DNA from: Bacteroidales bacterium UBA3543
GTDB lineage: Bacteria; Bacteroidota; Bacteroidia; Bacteroidales; UBA932
NCBI GenBank assembly: GCA_002376715.1
Contig: DFOK01000088.1
Coordinates: 1 to 23,273 of the forward strand
Length of the DNA: 23,273 nucleotides
Direction: 5' to 3'
Positions 15,943 through 22,972 of this stretch are shown here, in pieces. Position 1 is the first letter of the stretch; every line of letters begins with the position of its first letter. Under the pieces are notes generated by a model. It had not been told where the DNA came from. It saw only the letters and a list, made by a program, of their open reading frames with translations, and ran no database searches. The translations under genes were made by a program, and so were the position numbers.

Positions 15943-15982
15943 TTTTAAAAAAGATTCAAAATTTTAAAAAAAGGATTCAAAA
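15943..15982. repeat. two adjoining AT-rich direct repeats across the cvpA stop
   Basis: Two head-to-tail copies, 15943-15961 and 15962-15982, both TTTT-A(6-7)-G(1-2)-ATTCAAAA. The second copy contains the end of the cvpA-like gene, so a small tandem duplication probably formed this junction. The remaining bases between 15829 and 15963 are AT-rich and hold no other gene that I can support. Confidence 0.55.
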
Positions 15983-16449
15983 TAGGGGAATAGCTTGTAT
16001 GAGAGGTCAAGCAAGGCGGGGTAAAGCTTAGATTCAGCTATTTTATCTTCTGCAATGAAATGGAATGTTTCGTTTGCAGCATCGACAAAATGGATGATGG
16101 TCGAGAGTATCAGTACGAAAATTGCCAGGGTGACAACTACACCGAGGAGTCTGTTGAGCCATCCGAGCAGGGCTATTTTTAATATTTTTTCTATAAGTTT
16201 ACCGATGAGATTGAGCAAGATTGCTACAACCAGAAATATCAGAACAAATGAAATGGCCTTTATCCAGAAGTCGGAAAGTGTGAAAAGTTTAAGAAGCCAG
16301 GAAGAAACCATATCGGCAAATCTAAGAGAGAGTGTGATACCGAAATATATGACCGCTACCGATATTATCTGTTTGACGAGACCGTTCTTGATACCAAAGT
16401 AAAATGCGGGTAGAAAGCAGACGAGGAGGATAATGTCTATAACTCCCAT
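15964..16449 (-). CDS. cvpA: CvpA family membrane protein
   Basis: A 161-residue integral membrane protein with about four membrane helices (near residues 3-20, 25-45, 62-85 and 98-118) and the CvpA-type start (VIDIILLVCFLPAFYFGIKNGLVKQ). CvpA was named for its need in colicin V production in E. coli; its biochemical role is still unclear and it is linked to envelope homeostasis. Here it is divergent from ileS and lies 135 nt upstream of the first small gene of a colicin V-like export locus on the same strand. Whether it is cotranscribed with that locus is unknown. The C-terminus (FPYFESFF) lies in a duplicated AT-rich repeat. Confidence 0.85.
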   Translation of the reverse strand: MGVIDIILLVCFLPAFYFGIKNGLVKQIISVAVIYFGITLSLRFADMVSSWLLKLFTLSDFWIKAISFVLIFLVVAILLNLIGKLIEKILKIALLGWLNRLLGVVVTLAIFVLILSTIIHFVDAANETFHFIAEDKIAESKLYPALLDLSYKLFPYFESFF

Positions 16450-16468
16450 AAACTTAATTTTTTAATGA

Positions 16469-16500
16469 TTGGTCAAAATTAGTGAATTATCGTATCTTTG
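16469..16500 (+). promoter_or_regulatory. Bacteroidetes-type promoter of ileS
   Basis: TTG at 16469-16471 and TATCTTTG at 16493-16500, 21 nt apart, match the -33 and -7 elements of the primary sigma factor of Bacteroidetes. Transcription should start about 7 nt further, leaving a very short leader before the ATG at 16521. Confidence 0.75.
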
Positions 16501-16520
16501 CAAATTCAAACAAATGAAAT

Positions 16521-19500
16521 ATGAGTTTTAACGAGTACAAAAAACTCGATTTGGTCGAGATCAATCGCACAGTATTAGAGAAATGGAATAAGCAGGATAC
16601 TTTTCGCAAAGTGCTTGCTGCAGGAGAAAATGCGCCGAATTTCATCTTTTTTGAAGGCCCCCCTTCAGCTAACGGAATGCCCGGTATCCATCATGTGATG
16701 GCTCGTGCTATTAAGGACGTTATCTGCAGATATAAGACGCAGAGCGGCTATAGGGTGGAGCGTAAGGCGGGATGGGACACTCATGGTCTTCCGGTGGAAC
16801 TTAGCGTGGAAAAGAAGCTCGGCATCACAAAAGAGGATATCGGGAAAAAGATTTCCGTAGAGGAATACAACGAAGCCTGCCGCAAGGAGGTTATGAAATA
16901 TACGAAGGAATGGGTCTCGTTGACCGAGCTCATAGGTTATTGGGTAGATATGGACAATCCTTATATCACCTATGACAACCGCTACATCGAGACATTATGG
17001 TACCTTCTCAAAATAATTTATGACAAGGGCCTGCTTTATAAAGGATACTCCATTCAGCCCTATTCTCCCGCAGCGGGTACCGGCCTGAGTTCGCATGAAC
17101 TCAATCAGCCCGGATGTTACCGCGATGTCAAGGATACCACTGCCGTAGTACAGTTTAAGGTGATTAAGGATGGCAAGTCGCAGTTCCTCTTTGGGGATAG
17201 CCCACTGCCTCTATTCTTCCTTGCCTGGACCACAACTCCCTGGACTTTACCCTCCAATACCGCACTCTGCGTTGGTCCCAACATCGAATATTTGAAAGTC
17301 GAGAGCGTTAATCCCTATACAAAAGAGCCCGCCATATATATTGTGGCAAAGGCACTATTGGAGGCTCATTTCAATGAGAAAATTCCCTTCCGTGTACTTG
17401 GAGAGTCAATTAAGGGAAAAGAATTGGCAGGAATCCGTTACGAGCAGCTGTTCCCCTGGGTAAAATGCCCGGAAGGCGCGCATAAGGTGATATTAGGAGA
17501 TTTTGTTACTACTGAAGATGGAACCGGTATAGTGCATATCGCCCCTACTTTCGGTGCGGATGACGACAAGGTAGCTAAGGCCAATGGTGTACCCCCGCTT
17601 ATAATGGTAGATACCGCAGGTCTCAACCAGGCGATGGTGGACCCTACGGGCAAGTTCTATGCTATCGAGGATTTGGATTCCCGATTCGTTGCTGAGAGGG
17701 TGAATGTAAAAGAGTATGGCAAGTACGCCGGTAGGTATGTAAAGAACGAATACGACCCTACACTCGGCCCCGATGATGATACTTTGGATGTAGACCTTGC
17801 CGTCGATCTCAAACAGCAGGGCAAGGCCTTCAAAATAGAGAGACAAACACACAACTACCCCCACTGCTGGAGAACGGACAAGCCGGTACTCTATTATCCG
17901 CTCGACTCCTGGTTTATCAAAACTACCGCAGTGCAGCAGAGGATGATGGAACTCAACGATACCATCGACTGGAAACCCGCCTCCACAGGTACCGGACGTT
18001 TTGGCAAATGGTTGGAGAATCTCCAGGACTGGAATCTCTCCAGAAGTCGCTACTGGGGGACTCCGCTCCCTATATGGCGTACCGAGGACGGCACCGTGGA
18101 GAAATGCATCGGCTCCGTTGCAGAGCTTTACGAAGAGCTCGAAAAGGCGACGGCAGCCGGTATTATGCCTTCAAACCCCTTCAAGGATAAAGGATTTGTG
18201 CCCGGTGACTATTCGGATGAGAATTATGGCAAGATAAATATACACCGTCCCTTCGTAGATGACTTTTTCCTCGTCTCGGATGATGGACGCAAGATGGTGA
18301 GGGAGAGCGATTTGATTGATGTTTGGTTTGATTCCGGTGCGATGCCCTATGCGCAGGAAACTCTGGCTAAGCTAGGTACTCCCGAGTTCGGTCAAACTGC
18401 CGATTTCATAGCCGAAGGTGTTGACCAGACCAGAGGATGGTTTTTTACCCTCCATGCAATTGCTACTATGGTTAGCGACAAATGCGCATTCAAGAGAGTA
18501 ATTTCAAACGGACTTGTTCTCGACAAAGAGGGCAATAAGATGAGTAAGCGCCTGGGTAATGCGGTGGATCCATTCGAGACCCTCGATGAATACGGAGCTG
18601 ACCCTCTCAGATGGTATATGCTCACCAATGCACAACCCTGGGACAACCTCAAGTTTGATGTGGGCGGAGTGGATGAGGTGCGCAGAAAGTTCTTCGGTAC
18701 CCTCTACAATACCTATTCATTCTTTGCCCTTTATGCCAACGTGGACGGTTTCGACGGTTCTGAGCCGGAAGTTCCTGTGGAAGAGCGCCAGGAAATCGAC
18801 AGATGGCTCATTTCGTTGCTCAACACTCTCGTCAAGAAGTCGGTTGAAGCATACGAGGATTACGATTTTACTACTGCAGGCCGCCTTATCCAGGATTTCG
18901 TCTGCGACAACCTCAGCAACTGGTATGTGCGTCTCAATCGCAAGCGCTTCTGGGGTGGAGGTCTCACTCCTGACAAGATTGCCGCATATCAGACCCTCTA
19001 TGAGGCGCTTAAGACAGTAGCTCTGCTCTCGGCTCCGATAGCTCCGTTCTATATGGATTTGCTCTGGTGTGATCTAGTACCGGAGGCGGAATCAGTGCAC
19101 TTTGAACAGATACCTGTCCAATGTGAAAAGTATATCGATCCCGCTCTTGAGGAGCGGATGGATCTGGCTCAAAAGAGTTCTTCAATGGTACTTGCGCTCC
19201 GCAGAAAGGTCAATATCAAAGTGCGTCAGCCGTTGGCCAAACTCATAATTCCCGTGCTTGACCGCGGTATCGAAGAGCAGCTTGAGTTGGTTAAAGAGCT
19301 CATTCTCAATGAGGTGAATGTTAAGGAAATGGAGTTTATTCACGATACTACGGGAATTATTACAAAAAAGATAAAACCCAATTTCAAGACTCTTGGCAAG
19401 AGATACGGTAAACAGATGAAGGAGATTGCAGCATCCTTTGCGACCCTCTCGCAGCAGACTATTTCGGAGATCGAGAAGGCGGGAGATTACACACTTGTAC

Positions 19501-19886
19501 TTCCGTCGGGTGAAGTAACGCTCTCTGCAGATGATTATGAGATCACATCAGAGGATATGCCCGGCTGGCTCGTTGCCACTGAAGGCAAACTCACTGTTGC
19601 ACTTGATGTCACGGTAACAGATACACTCAGAAGGGAAGGAGTTGCACGTGAACTGATCAACCGTATCCAGAATCTGCGCAAGGAGAGCGGCTTTGAGGTA
19701 ACAGATCGTATCAATGTGTTCATCCAGAACAATCCGGAAATTGAGGATGCACTCAGCGATTTTAAATCCTATGTATGCGAACAGACTCTCTCAAAATCCA
19801 TTACACTTACCGAAAATTGTGAAGATGGTATTCCGGTAGAGTGGGATGAAGGAGAATTGAGGATATCTGTTGTTAAATTGAAATAA
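16521..19886 (+). CDS. ileS: isoleucyl-tRNA synthetase, type 2 with GIHH signature
   Basis: A 1121-residue class I synthetase that charges tRNA-Ile. The first signature motif, normally HxGH, reads GIHH at residues 55-58 (SANGMPGIHHVMARA); the second, KMSKR, is intact at 673-677. The large CP1 editing domain lies between (FLAWTTTPWTLPSNTALCVGP, and the later GTGIVHIAPTFGADD), so it should clear mischarged valine. The C-terminal part is long and of the eukaryote-like (IleRS2) type. IleRS2 enzymes are known to resist mupirocin, and a swapped GxHH motif has been reported in a subset with very high resistance. The gene has its own promoter and is followed by a DksA-like gene after 37 nt. Confidence 0.96.
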   Translation: MSFNEYKKLDLVEINRTVLEKWNKQDTFRKVLAAGENAPNFIFFEGPPSANGMPGIHHVMARAIKDVICRYKTQSGYRVERKAGWDTHGLPVELSVEKKLGITKEDIGKKISVEEYNEACRKEVMKYTKEWVSLTELIGYWVDMDNPYITYDNRYIETLWYLLKIIYDKGLLYKGYSIQPYSPAAGTGLSSHELNQPGCYRDVKDTTAVVQFKVIKDGKSQFLFGDSPLPLFFLAWTTTPWTLPSNTALCVGPNIEYLKVESVNPYTKEPAIYIVAKALLEAHFNEKIPFRVLGESIKGKELAGIRYEQLFPWVKCPEGAHKVILGDFVTTEDGTGIVHIAPTFGADDDKVAKANGVPPLIMVDTAGLNQAMVDPTGKFYAIEDLDSRFVAERVNVKEYGKYAGRYVKNEYDPTLGPDDDTLDVDLAVDLKQQGKAFKIERQTHNYPHCWRTDKPVLYYPLDSWFIKTTAVQQRMMELNDTIDWKPASTGTGRFGKWLENLQDWNLSRSRYWGTPLPIWRTEDGTVEKCIGSVAELYEELEKATAAGIMPSNPFKDKGFVPGDYSDENYGKINIHRPFVDDFFLVSDDGRKMVRESDLIDVWFDSGAMPYAQETLAKLGTPEFGQTADFIAEGVDQTRGWFFTLHAIATMVSDKCAFKRVISNGLVLDKEGNKMSKRLGNAVDPFETLDEYGADPLRWYMLTNAQPWDNLKFDVGGVDEVRRKFFGTLYNTYSFFALYANVDGFDGSEPEVPVEERQEIDRWLISLLNTLVKKSVEAYEDYDFTTAGRLIQDFVCDNLSNWYVRLNRKRFWGGGLTPDKIAAYQTLYEALKTVALLSAPIAPFYMDLLWCDLVPEAESVHFEQIPVQCEKYIDPALEERMDLAQKSSSMVLALRRKVNIKVRQPLAKLIIPVLDRGIEEQLELVKELILNEVNVKEMEFIHDTTGIITKKIKPNFKTLGKRYGKQMKEIAASFATLSQQTISEIEKAGDYTLVLPSGEVTLSADDYEITSEDMPGWLVATEGKLTVALDVTVTDTLRREGVARELINRIQNLRKESGFEVTDRINVFIQNNPEIEDALSDFKSYVCEQTLSKSITLTENCEDGIPVEWDEGELRISVVKLK

Positions 19887-19900
19887 TGTTGCTATTTTTA
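19870..19900 (+). promoter_or_regulatory. possible promoter of the dksA-like gene
   Basis: TTG at 19870-19872 and TATTTTTA at 19893-19900 are 20 nt apart; the second box misses only the final G of TAnnTTTG. It overlaps the end of ileS and would let the dksA-like gene and lspA be expressed apart from ileS. Confidence 0.4.
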
Positions 19901-19923
19901 CATTTTAACCAACATATAAAGTC

Positions 19924-20322
19924 ATGGGTAAACCAGTAGAAATAAATGAAAAGGTACGTTACTCTGATGAAGAGCTTCAGGAGTTCAAAGAACTCATCCT
20001 TGAAAAGCTTGCTCAAGCCAGAGAGGAATATGAAATGCTCAGGGGCGCTGTGAACCATAGCACAAGTAACGACACAGAAGACACATCTCCCACCTTCAAG
20101 GTGCTGGAGGAAGGTGCATCTTCCCTTTCCAAGGAAGAGTCGGGCCAGCTCGCTGCACGTCAGTATAAGTTCATACAGAACCTCGAGAATGCCCTCATAC
20201 GCATCGAAAATAAAACTTACGGTATCTGCCGTGCTACCGGCAAACTGATACCCAAGGAGAGACTTAGGCTTGTACCCCACGCCACACTCAGCGTTGAGGG
20301 TAAGAATGAAATGAACAAATAG
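19924..20322 (+). CDS. TraR/DksA family transcription regulator with degenerate zinc finger
   Basis: A 132-residue DksA/TraR-like protein: an N-terminal coiled coil (residues about 15-95, with YSDEELQEFKELILEKL) and the C-terminal finger region YGICRATGKLIPKERLRLVPHATLS. DksA-type proteins bind the secondary channel of RNA polymerase and change initiation at stress- and growth-controlled promoters. Only one (Cys102) of the four zinc cysteines is present; the others are Thr, His/Ala and Ser. This degenerate form is common in Bacteroidetes, so it is likely functional without zinc. It ends 5 nt before lspA, and both follow ileS on the same strand. Confidence 0.9.
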   Translation: MGKPVEINEKVRYSDEELQEFKELILEKLAQAREEYEMLRGAVNHSTSNDTEDTSPTFKVLEEGASSLSKEESGQLAARQYKFIQNLENALIRIENKTYGICRATGKLIPKERLRLVPHATLSVEGKNEMNK

Positions 20323-20327
20323 AGGAA

Positions 20328-20975
20328 ATGAAGATTTCCAGAGGTTTCAAGATATCCCTCTTTGTAATCCTTCTTTTGATTATCGACCAGATTATCAAAA
20401 TCCTGGTTAAGACCAACATGACTATAGGCCAGAGCATCCACGTGTTCGGCAGTTGGTTCCAAATACTCTTTATTGAAAATAACGGCATGGCCTTCGGAAT
20501 GCAGTTCGGAGGCAACGTTGGCAAATTCATCCTCTCAATATTCAGGGTGGTACTTGTCATAGCCATCATCATATATATCAGAAAACTCCTCAAGCGCGGA
20601 GACACCCCCACAGGTGTTCTCATAGGCCTCGCCGCCATCCTATGCGGTGCGCTCGGCAATATCATCGATTCCCTCTTCTATGGTATGATATTCAGCGAAA
20701 GCACACCCATACAAGTGGCAGAGCTCTTCCCCGCAGGCGGCGGTTATTCCGGATTCCTTTACGGCAAAGTGGTGGACATGTTCTATTTTCCCATCATAGA
20801 CACCACACTTCCCGAATGGCTACCCATTTGGGGGGGACGCCATTTTATCTTCTTCCGTCCCATCTTCAACTTCGCCGACGCCTGCATCACCTGCGGAGCC
20901 TTCTATCTCCTGTTTTTTAAGTGGAAATTCTTCTCCAAGCAGCCTAAGACCGAAGAATCCGAATCAGCAAAATAA
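20328..20975 (+). CDS. lspA: lipoprotein signal peptidase II
   Basis: LspA removes signal peptides from lipid-modified prolipoproteins in the inner membrane. The aspartate dyad is present: Asp114 in GALGNIIDSLFYG and Asp184 in FNFADACITCG. The substrate-site Asn is in ENNGMAFG near residue 51. There are four membrane helices, with FVILLLIIDQIIKI as the first. At 215 residues it is longer than the usual ~160, because of an insertion of about 65 residues between the two aspartates (GYSGFLYGKVVDMF and so on); this is usual in Bacteroidetes. It follows the DksA-like gene by 5 nt. The pairing ileS-lspA is common in many bacteria. Confidence 0.96.
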   Translation: MKISRGFKISLFVILLLIIDQIIKILVKTNMTIGQSIHVFGSWFQILFIENNGMAFGMQFGGNVGKFILSIFRVVLVIAIIIYIRKLLKRGDTPTGVLIGLAAILCGALGNIIDSLFYGMIFSESTPIQVAELFPAGGGYSGFLYGKVVDMFYFPIIDTTLPEWLPIWGGRHFIFFRPIFNFADACITCGAFYLLFFKWKFFSKQPKTEESESAK

Positions 20976-20982
20976 GCTTTTT

Positions 20983-21013
20983 TTTGAGTAAATGTTTTTT
21001 TAATATATCTTTG
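20983..21013 (+). promoter_or_regulatory. promoter of tRNA-Ser
   Basis: TTTG at 20983-20986 and TATCTTTG at 21006-21013, spaced 19 nt, fit the Bacteroidetes -33/-7 consensus exactly. The start point would be about 8 nt before the mature tRNA 5' end. Confidence 0.8.
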
Positions 21014-21028
21014 CACTCCCAAACAAAA

Positions 21029-21113
21029 GGAGAGATGGGTGAGTGGTTTAAACCGGCAGTCTTGAAAACTGTTGAAGTGAAAGCTTCCGGGGGTTCGAAT
21101 CCCTCTCTCTCCG
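21029..21113 (+). tRNA. tRNA-Ser(UGA)
   Basis: An 85-nt tRNA without encoded CCA. The acceptor arms GGAGAGA (21029-21035) and TCTCTCC (21106-21112) pair fully, followed by discriminator G. The anticodon loop CTTGAAA gives anticodon TGA, which reads UCA serine codons. A long variable arm, required in tRNA-Ser, and the GGTTCGAAT T-loop are present. Its 3' half appears to have been used as an integration site by the element downstream. Confidence 0.95.
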
Positions 21114-21114
21114 C
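21102..21114 (+). other. candidate attachment-site core in tRNA-Ser 3' end
   Basis: CCTCTCTCTCCGC spans the acceptor-stem end of the tRNA, directly before an integrase gene. NBU2 of Bacteroides is known to integrate at the 3' ends of serine tRNA genes, and the core I recall for it (CCTGTCTCTCCGC) differs at one base. The matching second copy should lie at the other end of the element, outside the window. Confidence 0.55.
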
Positions 21115-21149
21115 TGAAAGGTCTGGACAAAACCAGACAAACATCAGAC

Positions 21150-21184
21150 AAAATCCTACAAACCAACAGTTTGTGGGATTTTTT
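21150..21184 (+). terminator. strong intrinsic terminator after tRNA-Ser
   Basis: Arms 21150-21163 and 21169-21182 form a 14-bp stem with one G-T wobble and a CAACA loop, ending in six T. A smaller perfect stem, GTCTGG/CCAGAC (21121-21138), precedes it. If the element starts at the tRNA 3' end, this terminator belongs to the element. Confidence 0.85.
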
Positions 21185-21246
21185 GTTTCTAATAAGTCCA
21201 CACTAAAGGACAGGAATTGGACGCCAAAAGACATAGTTTTGTGCCT

Positions 21247-21289
21247 AAATCGTTACCTATTCCACTTTTCTGAAAACAGGTAACGATTT
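21247..21289. repeat. 12-bp perfect inverted repeat upstream of the integrase
   Basis: AAATCGTTACCT (21247-21258) and AGGTAACGATTT (21278-21289) are perfect reverse complements, 19 nt apart. ATTTGTCCA occurs twice just after (21286-21294 and 21317-21325). In an attachment region such repeats may bind integrase or an excision factor. The rest of 21185-21386 holds no gene. Confidence 0.65.
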
Positions 21290-21359
21290 GTCCAAATTTG
21301 ACCTCTCAAAGTCCCAATTTGTCCACCCTGTATATATCACATAAACAACGCATTAGTAT

Positions 21360-21367
21360 TAACTTTG
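21360..21367 (+). promoter_or_regulatory. -7 promoter box of the integrase gene
   Basis: TAACTTTG matches TAnnTTTG, 19 nt before the integrase ATG. No TTTG is found at the usual -33 distance, which may mean a weak or activator-dependent promoter. Confidence 0.55.
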
Positions 21368-21386
21368 CAATTAAAAAAATGAGATT

Positions 21387-22613
21387 ATGAAGAGTACATT
21401 TAAAGTCCTTTTCTATTTAAAGAAAGGTTCTGAAAAGAAGAACGGTGAGGTTATGATTATGGCAAGAATTACCATTGACGGTAAGTTGTGCCAATTCAGT
21501 ACAAAACAAAGCATCCTGCCCGAAAACTGGAATATAGTAGCAGGTAAAGCCAAAGGTAAGGATGCAGGCAGAATAAATGCCTTATTGGAGGATATAAAAG
21601 CATCCTTGAATAATATCTACCACGAACAGCAACGGCGTGATAACTATGTGACAGCCGAAAAGGTGAAGAATGAATTTTTGGGACACAGTGAAAAACACGA
21701 AACCATTTTAGACCTTTTCAAAAAGCACAATGACGATGTGAAACAGTTGGTCGGCATATCCAAGACGATTGCCACCTATCGTAAATACGAAGTGACCCGC
21801 CGCCACCTTGCCGAGTTTATCCAAAGCAAATACAATATATCGGATATTGCCATCAATGAAATCACTCCGATGTTTATAACAGACTTCGAGTTGTATTTGC
21901 GTACTACCTGCAAATGCAGTTATAATACAACTGCCAAGTTTATGCAGTTCTTCAAACGCATTATCCTGATAGCCCGTAATAACGGCATCTTGATTGGCGA
22001 CCCGTTCGCCAATTATAAAATCCGTTTGGAGAAAGTGGATAGAGGGTATTTGACAGAGGACGAAATAAAAATCATCCTTAAAAAGAAGATGGTTTCCGAA
22101 CGGTTGGAAAACGTCAGGGACTTGTTTGTCTTTTCCTGTTTCACAGGTTTGGCTTATATTGATGTCGCCAACCTTACCCAAGAGAATGTTCGCAAATCCT
22201 TTGACGGTAAGTTATGGATAATCACCAAACGCCAAAAGACCAATACGGACGTAAATGTTCCCTTGCTGGATATTCCCAAAATGATATTGAAGAAGTATAA
22301 GGGCAAGCTGCCGAACGGTAAGATACTTCCGGTAATCAGTAATCAAAAACTTAACGCCTACTTGAAAGAAATAGCGGACGTTTGCGGGATTAAAAAGAAC
22401 TTGACATTTCACCTTGCCCGCCATACATTTGCGACCACAACCACGCTTGCAAAGGGCGTTCCCATCGAAACGGTCAGCAAAATGCTGGGACACACCAATA
22501 TAGAAACCACGCAAATTTACGCCCGCATTACCAATAATAAGATAGGTAACGATATGCAGGGACTTGATAAGAAATTTGTCGGTATCGAGAAGATTTATAA
22601 AGAAGCCCTGTAA
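21387..22613 (+). CDS. tyrosine recombinase/integrase of a Bacteroides-type mobile element
   Basis: A 408-residue integrase with three parts: an arm-type DNA-binding domain (residues about 1-90), a SAM-like core-binding domain (about 105-205) and the catalytic domain (about 220-390). Catalytic residues seen are a beta-hairpin Lys (ITKRQKT, 279-285), His342 and Arg345 (FHLARHTF), His369 (MLGHTN) and the nucleophile Tyr378 (QIYARI). The first catalytic Arg is missing: TGLAYIDV has Ala256 in its place. IntDOT of CTnDOT is known to lack the same Arg. The gene lies 273 nt after tRNA-Ser(UGA), reading away from it, which fits an att-int arrangement. A strong hairpin follows the stop. Confidence 0.93.
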   Translation: MKSTFKVLFYLKKGSEKKNGEVMIMARITIDGKLCQFSTKQSILPENWNIVAGKAKGKDAGRINALLEDIKASLNNIYHEQQRRDNYVTAEKVKNEFLGHSEKHETILDLFKKHNDDVKQLVGISKTIATYRKYEVTRRHLAEFIQSKYNISDIAINEITPMFITDFELYLRTTCKCSYNTTAKFMQFFKRIILIARNNGILIGDPFANYKIRLEKVDRGYLTEDEIKIILKKKMVSERLENVRDLFVFSCFTGLAYIDVANLTQENVRKSFDGKLWIITKRQKTNTDVNVPLLDIPKMILKKYKGKLPNGKILPVISNQKLNAYLKEIADVCGIKKNLTFHLARHTFATTTTLAKGVPIETVSKMLGHTNIETTQIYARITNNKIGNDMQGLDKKFVGIEKIYKEAL

Positions 22614-22626
22614 CCATTCAAACAAG

Positions 22627-22652
22627 GAACTTGCCGTTAAAACGGCAGGTTC
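22627..22652 (+). terminator. terminator after the integrase
   Basis: GAACTTGCCGT, loop TAAA, ACGGCAGGTTC: an 11-bp stem with one G-T wobble, starting 13 nt after the integrase stop. The tail is T-rich (TCTACCTTATTATT) but not a pure T run. Confidence 0.7.
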
Positions 22653-22690
22653 TCTACCTTATTATTACTCACTTTAAAACAAATAAGCAC

Positions 22691-22972
22691 ATGAAAAGAC
22701 AGTATCATAAAGAGTATCTGACCCGTGAAGAACTAACCGCCTTTTTAAAGGCTAAACTTTCTTCCGAACGTCTTGAAAAAGTCCGTGATGTTTTTGTATT
22801 CTCCTGCTTCACCGGGCTGGTTTATGAAGATTTAAAAAAGCTACGTGCAGAGCAACTTATGACGTTACCCAGTGGTAGCCACTATTTGCGAATATATGTT
22901 CCTATGACCCGTTTTCCCCGTACTATTCCCCTGTTGGATATTCCTTACAATACAAAGCATATCATTCGCTAA
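22691..22972 (+). pseudogene. truncated second tyrosine recombinase
   Basis: From the ATG at 22691 the frame encodes 93 residues (MKRQYHKEYLTREEL...). They align with residues about 220-297 of the intact integrase next door (shared SERLE-VRD-FVFSCFTGL-Y and IPLLDIP) and then stop. The arm and core domains are absent, as are the HxxR, GH and Tyr motifs, so it has no recombinase activity. Identity to the neighbour is only moderate at the DNA level, so this is an old paralogue and not a recent copy. After LLDIP the sequence switches to the antisense of an rteC gene, so the 3' part was lost by a rearrangement. Confidence 0.8.

Noticed and set aside
22631..22690. Start of the second integrase fragment at 22631
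   Set aside because: The first 20 codons fall in the terminator hairpin of the intact integrase; homology begins only after the ATG at 22691.
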